Positions 33,865 through 43,150 of a stretch of 43,935 bases of DNA are shown here, in pieces; within the stretch, counting starts at the first letter, position 1; each line of letters starts with the position of its first letter. The DNA is from Aphanocapsa lilacina HA4352-LM1 (GTDB taxonomy: Bacteria; Cyanobacteriota; Cyanobacteriia; Gloeobacterales; Gloeobacteraceae). Both the position numbers and the translations under genes were made by a program. The notes below the pieces were generated by a model. It searched no databases, was not told where the DNA came from, and was given only the letters and a program-made list of their open reading frames with translations. The DNA lies in assembly GCA_019359725.1 (NCBI GenBank), contig JAHHGR010000038.1, positions 1-43,935 on the forward strand, in the 5' to 3' direction.

Positions 33865-34434
33865 CTATCTAGGAGCGGACACCTCGGCGGCATGGCGGCT
33901 GCGCATCGCTTCGAGGCTGTCCGGCAGGACGCAGCGGCGTTCGGAGCAGTAGGTCATCAGGTTGACACCGCCCATCAGGCGCACGGTGCTCACCCGGATC
34001 CGAAAGTGATCGCTGATAAACCAGCAGCGCTCCTGGCCCTGGTTGTTGACGTACTCGGTGTCGATGGTGAGCACACCGTCGGGCGCAAAGGCGTAGCGGC
34101 TGGCGACCGGGATGTTTTCGACGTAGCCCTGGTTGCGCAGCAATCGGCCGCGGCGGCAGCTTGCGTCGGTGGGCAAATCCACCAGGATGGCGGCGCGGTT
34201 CGGGCCGGGATCGTCGGTCTCCAGGTTGTCCTGCCAGGTGAAGGCCGCCCCTCCAAGCGCCCGGGACGGGTCGATGCGCTGGGCTTCGCACACCTGCAGC
34301 ACGAGCGGATCGTTCGCCCCGAGCACCCGCACAATCAAATTTGACTCGCCCGATTCGTCGGCGACGGCATCGAAGTGGTGCACGGTCCGCTGCGTAAACC
34401 AGGTTCCTTCGCTTTTGCGAAAGAAATCCATCAT
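33865..34434 (-). CDS. CpcS/CpeS-family phycobiliprotein lyase, divergent member
   Basis: From the ATG at 34434 the product is 189 residues: MMDFFRKSEGTWFTQRTVHH, then GESNLIVRVLGANDP, GRLLRNQGYVE and LMTYCSERRCVL. This is the CpcS lipocalin-like lyase fold, with the FF-x-KS-x-G-x-W-x-x-QRT start common to the family. It is clearly different from the two CpcS-family proteins at 38.5-39.7 kb (ADESGESNLIV, GQERCWFISDHFRIRVSTVR). It may be the CpcV/CpeU-like class, whose activity is poorly defined. Position next to pebA suggests handling of phycoerythrobilin. Confidence 0.82.
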   Translation of the reverse strand: MMDFFRKSEGTWFTQRTVHHFDAVADESGESNLIVRVLGANDPLVLQVCEAQRIDPSRALGGAAFTWQDNLETDDPGPNRAAILVDLPTDASCRRGRLLRNQGYVENIPVASRYAFAPDGVLTIDTEYVNNQGQERCWFISDHFRIRVSTVRLMGGVNLMTYCSERRCVLPDSLEAMRSRHAAEVSAPR

Positions 34435-34585
34435 CGTCGTCGGTGGAGAAAATCGCATCGCAGTAGCAAAAAAAGCGGTTCTCGGGCGTCTGTGCGTCCC
34501 GGCCACCATGGTAGCGGACCCGCCCGCGGGTGTCCACCGACGGCCCTAGGCTACGATGACTCCATTGGTTTTTCTGCACCGCACC

Positions 34586-35440
34586 ATGGCCGAATCCTCT
34601 TCGCTTCCCGCTGCTCAACCGGCACTGCCGGACCGTGAGGCTGTCCAAGCCCGGACCGCCGCAGGTGCGAGTCTGCGCGGGGCCGACCTGCAAAACCTGG
34701 ATTTGAGTGGGCTGGACGGCCAGCGGGTGGACTTTTCCGGGGCGGATCTGCGCGGGGCGAACCTGGACGGTGCCGTGCTCATCGGTGCCGATTTGAGCGG
34801 CGCCCGTATGCAGGGCGCCCGGCTTGCGGGTGCCGACCTGCGCGGAGCGGACCTCTCCCGCGCCGATCTGTCGGGGACCACCCTGGAGCGCAGTTGCCTC
34901 AACCGGACGGATTTGCGCGCAGCGGACCTGGTCGGTGCCCGCCTGGAGGGTGCCCAGTTGCAGGCCGCCTGGTACGACGGTGCGACGCGCTGGCCAGAAG
35001 GGTTCGTCTATCGCACCTCGGGGGCGGTTGGGCCGCGCGCCAACCTGAGCGGAGCGTATCTCAACACCGCCAACTTGCGCGGGGCGGATCTCGAAGGGGC
35101 GAATCTGCGCGGAGCGTACCTCAGCGGCGCGGATCTGAGCGGCGCCAGGTTGCAAGGCGCCATCCTCAGCGGTGCGAATCTGCAAAAAGCCTTTTTGACC
35201 GGCGCGGATCTGCGCGAGGCGCGCCTCAACGGCGCCGAATTGCAAATGGCGGACTTGCGCGCCGCCGATCTGCGCGGTACCGAACTCAACGACATCCCGA
35301 GTATTGCCGGGGCGGATTTCAGCCGCTCCATCGGCCTGGGCGAGGCGGCCAAAGCCCGCCTCGCTTCCCGCCCGGCCCGCGAACTGGACACCTGGAACCC
35401 GTTTACGCGCACCACGACGCGGGCCAGCCTCGCCAGCTGA
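34586..35440 (+). CDS. Pentapeptide-repeat protein
   Basis: The 284-residue protein is built almost entirely of A(D/N)LxG-type pentapeptides (LRGADLQNLDLSGLDG, GADLRGANLDGAVLIGADL, GANLRGAYLSGADLSGARL) in two blocks, ~25-135 and ~160-250. A non-repeat segment (AAWYDGATRWPEGFVYRTSG) lies between them. They form right-handed quadrilateral beta helices. Such proteins are numerous in cyanobacteria and mostly of unknown role. The WYDGATRWPEGF insert is common in cyanobacterial members. It lies divergent from the CpcS-family gene, inside the phycobilisome island. An ATG at 34556 would add 10 residues. Confidence 0.88.
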   Translation: MAESSSLPAAQPALPDREAVQARTAAGASLRGADLQNLDLSGLDGQRVDFSGADLRGANLDGAVLIGADLSGARMQGARLAGADLRGADLSRADLSGTTLERSCLNRTDLRAADLVGARLEGAQLQAAWYDGATRWPEGFVYRTSGAVGPRANLSGAYLNTANLRGADLEGANLRGAYLSGADLSGARLQGAILSGANLQKAFLTGADLREARLNGAELQMADLRAADLRGTELNDIPSIAGADFSRSIGLGEAAKARLASRPARELDTWNPFTRTTTRASLAS

Positions 35441-35444
35441 GCCT

Positions 35445-36098
35445 CTACTGCGAACCCGCCGCGGTGGCAACGCGCCGGTCCTCGTCGCGCGCCAGGTACG
35501 CCAGGGCCGCCTTCGCCCTCGGGTCGTCCGCGTGGGGTTGCAGGGCGCGGGCGACACGGTAGCGCGTGCGCCACTCCTGGTCTGCCACCTTGGGCAGCAG
35601 CAGCGCCAGCGCCTCGGCGCGCTTTTCGGTGCGCCCGAGCGCCCCCAATCCGTCGATTCCTGCTTCCACCACAGTCAGGTCGGCGTCTTCGAGGGCGAGG
35701 ACGCAGATTTGGTAAAGCGCTTCGGTGTGGGGCGATTCAATCAGCGCCGCCAGGATGCTGCGGCGCACCAGCCACTGATCGTCGAGGCGAAACGCTTCGA
35801 GCAGATGGGGCAGGGCGCTCCCGCCGTACATCGACAGCGAATTGGCCGCCTCGGCGCGCACGTTATAGTCCCCGTCGCCTTTGAGCAATTCCAACAGCGC
35901 TGCAAAGGACGCCTCGGTGCGGTGCCGCCCGAGTCCCATCGCCACAAACGAGCGCACCATAAATTCGGGGTCGCGCCGCTTGGCGAGCAACAGCGGCAGC
36001 GCCGTCTCGGTGTCGCCGTTGCGCAACTGGGTCAATCCCCGCAGGCGGTCCTGCGGGTTGTCGCTGGCAAGAGCTTCGCGGACCGCGTCGATGTCCAT
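35445..36098 (-). CDS. HEAT-repeat protein, PBS-lyase-like (E/F-NblB-like)
   Basis: The 217-residue protein is an all-helical HEAT array: AVREALASDNPQDRLRGLTQ, DPEFMVRSFVAMGLGRHRTE, DYNVRAEAANSLSMYGGSAL and DDQWLVRRSILAALIESPHT. It is related to phycobilin lyases of the CpcE/F type and to NblB (phycobilisome degradation). It has no partner adjacent on the same strand. The genes around it suggest a role in bilin attachment or phycobiliprotein assembly, but this family also includes proteins not shown to be lyases. It converges on the pentapeptide gene (4 bases apart). Confidence 0.78.
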   Translation of the reverse strand: MDIDAVREALASDNPQDRLRGLTQLRNGDTETALPLLLAKRRDPEFMVRSFVAMGLGRHRTEASFAALLELLKGDGDYNVRAEAANSLSMYGGSALPHLLEAFRLDDQWLVRRSILAALIESPHTEALYQICVLALEDADLTVVEAGIDGLGALGRTEKRAEALALLLPKVADQEWRTRYRVARALQPHADDPRAKAALAYLARDEDRRVATAAGSQ

Positions 36099-36201
36099 GG
36101 GTATATCCGGTAGCGGTTTTTACCATTTTTAACAATGATTTGCTTCCCGGTACAGATAGGTGAGGGCGCTACCATGGCTGGTGACGACGCAAGGAGCAAG
36201 C

Positions 36202-36444
36202 ATGTCTGACCCACCGGCCGCCCCCGCCTCCGAGCAAGAGATTGAAGCGGTGATCGCCGAACTGGAACAGTATCGCCAGCGGATCATCGACGACGCGCTG
36301 CGCATCGCCAAGCTGGCCAAGGTACCAAAACAGGTGACGATGGGCCACCTGGAGAAACACCCCGAAATTCACCGCATCGATGTGATGCTCGCAGCGCTGC
36401 GCGCGGGCGAGTCGTTCTCGCTGCCCACCTCCACGGCCGGGTAG
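36202..36444 (+). CDS. Small helical protein upstream of HEAT-repeat gene
   Basis: The 80-residue product from the ATG at 36202 (MSDPPAAPASEQEIEAVIAE) is mainly one amphipathic helix (EQYRQRIIDDALRIAKLAKV) plus a short C-terminal tail. It has no signal peptide or cysteine. It is separated from the next gene by 3 bases, so it is the first gene of a three-gene operon with a HEAT protein and a phycobiliprotein-like protein. Function unknown; an assembly or partner subunit is a guess. Confidence 0.65.
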   Translation: MSDPPAAPASEQEIEAVIAELEQYRQRIIDDALRIAKLAKVPKQVTMGHLEKHPEIHRIDVMLAALRAGESFSLPTSTAG

Positions 36445-36447
36445 CCC

Positions 36448-37320
36448 ATGGTCGACCCGCAACCGTCGGTGCCCACCGCCGAGGCGACCGACCGACTGCT
36501 CGATGCGGTGAATGCCCTACTGGCCATCGGCACCTTCGACACTTCCGACACCGCCCTTTTGGGGAAGATGGTCGCATCGCTGGCCGACGGCCGCGGCATG
36601 GTGCGCCTGGGTCTGGTGGAAGCGTTCGGTAAGATTGGCCTGCCGGCGGTGCCGATGCTGCTGGAGGGCTTATCCCACCACCCCAATCCGGTGGTACGCC
36701 GCTCCTGCGGTAAGGCGCTCGCCAAGACCAGCGACCCGCGGGCGGTGCCCGTGTTGATCGAAGCTTTGCTGCACGACGAGGACACGGTCGTGCGCAGTTC
36801 CGCCGCCGGCGCCCTGGCCAAGATGGGCGAAGCAGCGGTGCCACAGTTGATTGCCCTGCTCACCTCCGAGCACTCCGAGACTGCCAAAGGCCATGCCGCC
36901 TGGGCGCTCGCCTTCATGGGGACCGAGGTGGCCGAACACCTGTACGCCGCCTACACCCACCCGGCCGCTGCCGTGCGCACCGCCGTCGTCGCCGCCGTCG
37001 CCAACCTCACCCAGGAGACGACCGACGAGCGCGCCGTGGCCTTGCTCGAATGCGCCCTGACGGACAGCGCCCCTGGGGTGCGGGCCGAGGCGGCGGCGGC
37101 GTTGGGCACCCTGGCCCACCAGCCGGCTGTGCCGTTGCTGGTCGAACAGCTGGCCGACCCGAGCCCCGAGGTGCGCAAAAGCGCTGCCCTGGCGCTGGCC
37201 AAGATTGGCGATCCGACCTCCCTTGGGCCGCTCGAAGCCCAACTGGCCCGCGAGTCGGGCGAACTGCGGCGAGTGGTGGCCGTAGCGCTTGCGCAGCTAC
37301 AAAAGCGGGCGATGGCTTGA
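36448..37320 (+). CDS. HEAT-repeat protein, possible bilin lyase or lyase-isomerase (CpeF-like)
   Basis: The 290-residue protein is a stack of about seven HEAT repeats (MVRLGLVEAFGKIGLPAVPM, NPVVRRSCGKALAKTSDPRA, DTVVRSSAAGALAKMGEAAV, APGVRAEAAAALGTLAHQPA, SPEVRKSAALALAKIGDPTS). Its size and repeat type agree with CpeF/E-F-type bilin lyases. It sits between a small helical protein and a phycobiliprotein-like protein, in the same operon. Which bilin and cysteine it serves, or whether it is a lyase at all, cannot be told from sequence. Candidate roles: attachment of the doubly linked bilin on CpeB (Cys50/Cys61) or bilin isomerisation. Confidence 0.75.
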   Translation: MVDPQPSVPTAEATDRLLDAVNALLAIGTFDTSDTALLGKMVASLADGRGMVRLGLVEAFGKIGLPAVPMLLEGLSHHPNPVVRRSCGKALAKTSDPRAVPVLIEALLHDEDTVVRSSAAGALAKMGEAAVPQLIALLTSEHSETAKGHAAWALAFMGTEVAEHLYAAYTHPAAAVRTAVVAAVANLTQETTDERAVALLECALTDSAPGVRAEAAAALGTLAHQPAVPLLVEQLADPSPEVRKSAALALAKIGDPTSLGPLEAQLARESGELRRVVAVALAQLQKRAMA

Positions 37321-37343
37321 ACAATCTTCTGGAGAGCGAGACT

Positions 37344-37937
37344 ATGCAATCGCCATTGAGTGACCAGATCAAAACCCTGATTGCCAAAGCCAAAATCATG
37401 GGTTTTGACGATTGGCAGGGCGCCTATCCCACCGAGGCCCTTGCCCTGCTGCGCACCGCCGATGCCGAGAGCCGCCATCTCACCGACGCCGATCTGAACC
37501 GTCTGGCTGTACTGCTTCCGGAGGCGGCACCGTCTCTAGCGCCGGTGCGCTTTTTGCGCGACCACGCCAAGCCCATCGTCTCCGCGGCCCGCTCGCAAGT
37601 ACTGGAGGAATTTCCCGGCATCACCGAACCTGGGGGCGATCTTTATCCTGCAGTGCGCGCCGAAGCCTGCTGGCGCGACTACTGGCATTTTCTGCGTTCG
37701 ATTACCTACGGCATTGCTGCCCGCCGTCCGAATTTCACCAGCCGCGAAGGCGTGCACTACCTGCATCTGCTGTATCAGGAGTTGCGGGTGCCGCTCGCAG
37801 CGATGCTTCTGGGCATTCACTGCCTCAAAGGGGCGAGTTTGCAGCATTTTTCGCTCGCTGAGCAGCAGGCGCTCGGCCCCTATTTTGATCATCTGGCGGA
37901 GCGGGTGGGGGATCCCCCCCTACCCAAGGGGGGGTAG
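37344..37937 (+). CDS. Phycobiliprotein-like (PBP-superfamily) protein of the lyase operon
   Basis: The 197-residue protein starts at ATG 37344 after GGAGAG. It has the globin-like phycobiliprotein pattern, with AEACWRDYWHFLRSITYGIAA (Cys109) lining up with the [21 protein letters not shown] segment of CpeB, so the chromophore cysteine and the following RD are kept. Similar proteins annotated as phycobilisome protein occur in other cyanobacteria, without a settled function. The last residues RVGDPPLPKGG are encoded by the palindrome at 37901-37956, so the native C-terminus was probably changed by that element. Could be a bilin-binding chaperone. Confidence 0.78.
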   Translation: MQSPLSDQIKTLIAKAKIMGFDDWQGAYPTEALALLRTADAESRHLTDADLNRLAVLLPEAAPSLAPVRFLRDHAKPIVSAARSQVLEEFPGITEPGGDLYPAVRAEACWRDYWHFLRSITYGIAARRPNFTSREGVHYLHLLYQELRVPLAAMLLGIHCLKGASLQHFSLAEQQALGPYFDHLAERVGDPPLPKGG

Positions 37938-37956
37938 GGGGGGATCCCCCACCCGC
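37901..37956. repeat. Perfect 25-bp palindrome spanning two convergent stop codons
   Basis: Bases 37901-37925 are exactly complementary to 37932-37956, with a 6-base loop. The TAG stops of the plus-strand gene (37935-37937) and of cpeT on the minus strand (37920-37922) both lie inside it. It encodes RVGDPPLP at the end of both proteins. It would act as a bidirectional RNA hairpin. Its composition (G/C runs with GGATCC) looks like a dispersed palindromic repeat that inserted here. Confidence 0.85.
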
Positions 37957-38522
37957 TTCTCAAAGCGCAATGGCCCCGCCTGCGAACCCCAGATTTGCCG
38001 GTGGGTTTCGCGGTCCATGCCGCGATCGAGGCTCACCCAGGTGCTCTCGGTGAGTTCGACTTCACTTACCAGATAGGTCCAATGCCCATCGCGGGGGATG
38101 AGGCAGTGGTTGCCAGGTTCGACACTGCCGCGAAAACAATCTCCCTCGCGGCGGAAAACCATCGCGCAGCCCCGGCGCAGTTGCAGACAGTCGGTGGGGA
38201 TAGTCGCCAGGATCTCAGGGTCGTGTCCGGCCCCGGCGTAGAGCCCCGCATCCTGAAGGCCATAATTTTCGATATAGATGCTGCCGCCCTCCCGGTCGAG
38301 CAGGCGGTGCAGCCCCTGGCGGTAGGGGCTCCAGAGGTCGTAGTCGTAGGTTTGCTCGGAGTAGAAGCCGACGGCGCCAAAAAAAGCAAAGGGCAACGGC
38401 CGGAAGAAAATACGGATGTGTGCAAAGGTCTGCGGTTGGGCGAGGGCCTGCTTTTGGTTGCTAAAATCGCCCGCCATCCAGCGCGCCAGGGTCAGCAAAT
38501 CCTCGGAGGGTGCGGTTGCCAT
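37920..38522 (-). CDS. cpeT: CpeT-family bilin lyase
   Basis: The 200-residue protein (DLLTLARWMAGDFSNQKQAL, RPLPFAFFGAVGFYSEQTYD, YRQGLHRLLDREGGSIYIEN, RREGDCFRGSVEPG) belongs to the CpcT/CpeT family, which attaches bilins to Cys153/165-type positions of beta subunits, here probably CpeB Cys158. The calycin-fold size is normal. It begins 2 bases after the CpcS-family gene upstream, so the three lyase genes form one operon. Its C-terminus FEKRVGDPPLPPLG lies in the palindrome and is probably not ancestral. Confidence 0.88.
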   Translation of the reverse strand: MATAPSEDLLTLARWMAGDFSNQKQALAQPQTFAHIRIFFRPLPFAFFGAVGFYSEQTYDYDLWSPYRQGLHRLLDREGGSIYIENYGLQDAGLYAGAGHDPEILATIPTDCLQLRRGCAMVFRREGDCFRGSVEPGNHCLIPRDGHWTYLVSEVELTESTWVSLDRGMDRETHRQIWGSQAGPLRFEKRVGDPPLPPLG

Positions 38523-38524
38523 CG

Positions 38525-39067
38525 CTACTTCGCAAGGGCGCGGATTTCAGAAGAAAACGAAGCGGTCGTCACCCCGGCTCCGTCGCGCGTGCGGATAAGC
38601 GCGACGCGAAGGCGCACGTTGGGCGTCGCAAACCAGATGCGCTCCTCCGCACTCGCCCGCTCATAATCTGTGAACAGCACAAAGGTGCCGTCGGGACCCA
38701 AGGCGTACTCGCCCACCGCCGCCACCGTCTCGGCATAACCTTGATCGCGCAGCAGCTTGCCTCTGGTGGCGTCGCCGGGGTCGGGCACCGGTACCAGCAC
38801 GGTGGAACCCTCGAACGTGGCGTTTTCCTCCCAGTCCGACTCGCCCTGCCAGCGCATGCGAAATGGGTGGGTGATCGCTTCGGCACAGACAGCGTAGCGC
38901 TGGCACAGCTCTACCACCGCCGGGTCGGCAGCCGTGAGCGGCTCGATGTCGATGGTCGAGCGCACCTCTTCAAAGTGGCTGAAGGCCAGGTGGTGGCCGC
39001 TGCGCTGGGAGCGCCAACGGCCGAAGGACTGCTCAAAAAATTCGGCGACGTGTTTGACGATGGCCAC
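38525..39067 (-). CDS. CpcS/CpeS-family lyase, CpcU-like
   Basis: Starting at the GTG at 39067 the product is 180 residues: VKHVAEFFEQSFGRWRSQRS, GHHLAFSHFEEVRSTIDIEP, GKLLRDQGYAET and VTTASFSSEIRALAK. This is the CpcS-family lipocalin lyase fold. It lies directly after the CpeS-like gene (10-base gap) and before cpeT. In PC/PE organisms CpcS and CpcU can act as a heterodimer, so the two adjacent genes are good candidates for a pair. The start is not certain because no clear ribosome-binding site precedes it. Confidence 0.8.
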   Translation of the reverse strand: MAIVKHVAEFFEQSFGRWRSQRSGHHLAFSHFEEVRSTIDIEPLTAADPAVVELCQRYAVCAEAITHPFRMRWQGESDWEENATFEGSTVLVPVPDPGDATRGKLLRDQGYAETVAAVGEYALGPDGTFVLFTDYERASAEERIWFATPNVRLRVALIRTRDGAGVTTASFSSEIRALAK

Positions 39068-39077
39068 GGCGGGGAAG

Positions 39078-39683
39078 TTACCAACCCCACAGTGAGTAGG
39101 AGCGCTCCGTCTTGACGGCGGTGCGCGCCTGGGGTTCCACGGCTGCCGCTGCGGCATCCACCCGCTTCTCGGCGCAAAAAGTCGCTGTGCTGAAACCGCC
39201 GAAGCGCTTGAGGGTGCTGGTGCGCAGACGCAAATCGGGAGCCGCAAACCAGAAGCGCTCCACCACACTCATCGTTTCGTACTCGGTGATCAGGTTCAGG
39301 CCGTCCTCGGCGTCCATGGCGTACTGCCCCGCCACCGGCGCCACCTCGGCGTAGCCGCGCTCGCGCAACAGCCGCCCCCGACGGCCATCCGGGCTATCCG
39401 GAACGATCACCATCACGGTCGACCCTTGGTGCTGTTCCTCGTCCTGGCGATCCCAGTCCATACGACCGTGCCAGCTGACCAGTGCGCCGCCCGCCGCCAG
39501 GGCCGGGTCTACGCCGTGGTAGGTACAAAGCTCGGCTACCGCCGGATCGGCGGCGGCCAGAGCCTCCACCACAATGTCCGATTCACCCAGCTCCGAGCGC
39601 CGAAAGGCCAGGTGGTGGGTCGTTCGCTGCGACTGCCACCGCCCCGCGCTCAACCGAAAAAATTCCATAGCATCTGTCGCCAC
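39078..39683 (-). CDS. cpeS: CpcS/CpeS-type phycobiliprotein lyase
   Basis: The 201-residue protein (AMEFFRLSAGRWQSQRTTHH, LAFRRSELGESDIVVEALAA, GRLLRERGYAEVAPVAGQYA, ITEYETMSVVERFWFAAPDL, STLKRFGGFSTATFCAEKRV) is a well-conserved CpcS/CpeS lyase. These attach phycocyanobilin or phycoerythrobilin to Cys82/84 of beta subunits. The start is GTG at 39683 with GGAGG 10 bases upstream. A C-terminal tail of ~25 residues past CAEKRV is longer than usual. It is divergent from cpeBA and shares its intergenic control region. Confidence 0.88.
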   Translation of the reverse strand: MATDAMEFFRLSAGRWQSQRTTHHLAFRRSELGESDIVVEALAAADPAVAELCTYHGVDPALAAGGALVSWHGRMDWDRQDEEQHQGSTVMVIVPDSPDGRRGRLLRERGYAEVAPVAGQYAMDAEDGLNLITEYETMSVVERFWFAAPDLRLRTSTLKRFGGFSTATFCAEKRVDAAAAAVEPQARTAVKTERSYSLWGW

Positions 39684-41088
<1,405 letters not shown>

Positions 41089-41219
41089 GTTCCGCTTCGG
41101 TGTCCCACCGAATCGCCATAGTCGAAAAACCCCTGGTGTGCGGCGGCACTTTTGCGAGTGCCCCTGCCCACCGGGGTTTTTCGGCGCTTTGGCACAGTTC
41201 ACCCCAGATCTGGCAATCT

Positions 41220-42506
41220 ATGGAAAACCGCTTTTTGAATATTTTTCCCGGCCTCAGCGAGGAACGGGCGATCGAACTGTTGTACACGCCGATGGACCAG
41301 CTTGAGGATGCCTCCGAGCGCTATATCGCCGCTGCCCATCTGGTCAATTTCCCGAGCGCTCGGGCCATCGACGCGCTGCTCGCCGCGGTCGAAAACGGCG
41401 ATTCGCCCCTCGACAACCGCATCGTACGCCGCAAAGCGGTGGAGACGCTCGGGCGGCTCAAAGTCGAGCGCTCCCTGCCGGTGATCTGCGCCTGTTTGCA
41501 GGACGAGGATCACTATCTGGTCGAAAATGCCGCCTGGGCGATTGGCGAAATCGGTTGCAACGACCCGGAAATCCTCGAAGAACTGACCGCGCTGCTTGCC
41601 AAACCCCGCCAGAGCTACCGCACGATCATCCAGACGCTCGCCAAGCTGGGCTACACCCCCGCCACCGGGCGCATCGCCGCTTTTGAGCAATCGCCTGAGC
41701 CACCGATTGCCAGTGCCGCGATTACCGCCGTGGGCCGTCTGAGCGGCGAGCGGGCGGGGCTGGAGCGGCTGCTGCCGTTTTTGCAGCACCCGAATGTCAA
41801 CGCCCGGCGGGGCGTCATTCAGGATCTGATGGATAGCGAATACTGCGAAGCCATCCCCCGCATCGCCGCCTGCCCGGTCTCAGCCGTATTCCGGCTACGC
41901 GGCATCCGGCATCTGGCCGATGCCGGGGTGCCGACCGGAGCGGTCTCCTTTGAGCAGGTGGAATCCAGCCTCGACCGGGTGATCGTCGATCATCCCCGCT
42001 TTCTGGAGCCGGTGCACCGCTACGAGCGCACCCCCCGGCTGGAGGAATTGATCGAAGAACTGTACAGTACCGACTTCGGCCGCTGTTATCTGGCCACCCA
42101 GACGATCATCGATTACTACCCCGACGCCGGTCCCGCTCTGGTCGCCTCCTTTGAAGCTGCAGGCCACAACGACTACGGCGCCCACTACCACATTGTCAAA
42201 CTGTTGGGCTGGCTACGCTTCGGCGAGGCGCGGGAAATTGTCGTTGGGGCTTTGCACGACCGCCGGCCACAATTTATGAAGTCGCGCTCCGCCGCCGCCG
42301 TCGCCTTGGCCGAGTTGGGAGATGCCCGGGTGCTGGCGGATTTGCACTCGTGCCTGGATTCGTTTATCTGGGAACTCAAGTACGCCTGCCTGATTGCCCT
42401 CGAACACCTCGAAGATCCCACGGGGGCACAAATCGCTCTGCAGGATGCTGATTGGGTCGTGCGTGCCAAAGCCGAGCGCCAGTGTACTGCCCCCCTTGCC
42501 CACTAA
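41220..42506 (+). CDS. cpeY: Phycoerythrobilin lyase CpeY
   Basis: The 428-residue HEAT-repeat protein (ATG at 41220) has DNRIVRRKAVETLGRLKVER, EDHYLVENAAWAIGEIGCND, SYRTIIQTLAKLGYTPATGR and NARRGVIQDLMDSEYC. Together with its place right after cpeBA and before cpeZ this marks it as CpeY, which attaches phycoerythrobilin to CpeA Cys82 with CpeZ as partner. The 130-base gap after cpeA holds no obvious strong terminator. In-frame extension upstream of 41220 runs through cpeA antisense-like sequence and is not used. Confidence 0.9.
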   Translation: MENRFLNIFPGLSEERAIELLYTPMDQLEDASERYIAAAHLVNFPSARAIDALLAAVENGDSPLDNRIVRRKAVETLGRLKVERSLPVICACLQDEDHYLVENAAWAIGEIGCNDPEILEELTALLAKPRQSYRTIIQTLAKLGYTPATGRIAAFEQSPEPPIASAAITAVGRLSGERAGLERLLPFLQHPNVNARRGVIQDLMDSEYCEAIPRIAACPVSAVFRLRGIRHLADAGVPTGAVSFEQVESSLDRVIVDHPRFLEPVHRYERTPRLEELIEELYSTDFGRCYLATQTIIDYYPDAGPALVASFEAAGHNDYGAHYHIVKLLGWLRFGEAREIVVGALHDRRPQFMKSRSAAAVALAELGDARVLADLHSCLDSFIWELKYACLIALEHLEDPTGAQIALQDADWVVRAKAERQCTAPLAH

Positions 42507-42532
42507 GTATTTTCACCGACCACCTAAACGCG

Positions 42533-43150
42533 ATGTCTCTCGAAGAAACTTATCCGCAGCTCAAACACAAAAATCCCCGCCTGCGCGAGCGGGCCATGCA
42601 CCAGGTGGCCCAGGAGCGCACCGAGGACACCCTGGCGCAGTTGATGGCCGCCCTCGCCGAGCAGGAGGATGTCACCTACCGGCGCACGGCGGTACAGACG
42701 CTCGGCATTATCGGACCGGATGCGCTGCCTGCTTTGGCGCAACAGTTGACGACCCACCCCAACGCCACCGTTCGGGCCAGCTGCGCCAAGGCGCTCGCCG
42801 CCATCGCCCTCAACTACCCGGAGGTACCTTTCGCCCCGGTGGGGCTTGAAGCCCTCTCTGTGGCCTTGGGCGATCGGGATCCGGTGGTCAAGCTCTCGGC
42901 GGTGGGAGCCCTGGGGACAGTAGGCAGCCCCGCCTTCGAAATCCTGGCTGCGGCTCTCGATTTGGATGATCTGGCCGTTTCGATGGCGGTTATCGGAGCG
43001 CTCGCGTCCGTAGGGGATCCGCGCGGCCGGACGGTCTTGGAATCGCTGGCGGCCCGGCCCAATCTCGATGCTTACCTGTACGAAGCGGCTACCGGCGCTC
43101 TGTCACGCCTGACCGAGCATCGCCCCTGGAACAGCGGTTCATCTCAATAG
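42533..43150 (+). CDS. cpeZ: Phycoerythrin lyase partner CpeZ
   Basis: The 205-residue HEAT-repeat protein (MSLEETYPQLKHKNPRLRER, AEQEDVTYRRTAVQTLGIIG, PNATVRASCAKALAAIALNY, DPVVKLSAVGALGTVG) lies 26 bases after cpeY. Its size and position fit CpeZ, the chaperone-like partner of CpeY and other PE lyases. The start at 42533 is used because the repeat pattern begins immediately after it. The stop overlaps by 7 bases the 3' end of the cpeR-like gene on the other strand. Confidence 0.87.
   Translation: MSLEETYPQLKHKNPRLRERAMHQVAQERTEDTLAQLMAALAEQEDVTYRRTAVQTLGIIGPDALPALAQQLTTHPNATVRASCAKALAAIALNYPEVPFAPVGLEALSVALGDRDPVVKLSAVGALGTVGSPAFEILAAALDLDDLAVSMAVIGALASVGDPRGRTVLESLAARPNLDAYLYEAATGALSRLTEHRPWNSGSSQ

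Noticed and set aside
33869..35557. 562-residue minus-strand open frame over the pentapeptide-repeat gene
   Set aside because: The regular composition is a by-product of the A(D/N)LxG repeats on the plus strand and continues in the wrong frame of the CpcS-family gene.
36448..37320. Direct naming of the HEAT protein as cpeF
   Set aside because: Size and repeats agree, but HEAT proteins of this kind cannot be told apart by eye; a gene symbol would be over-claiming.
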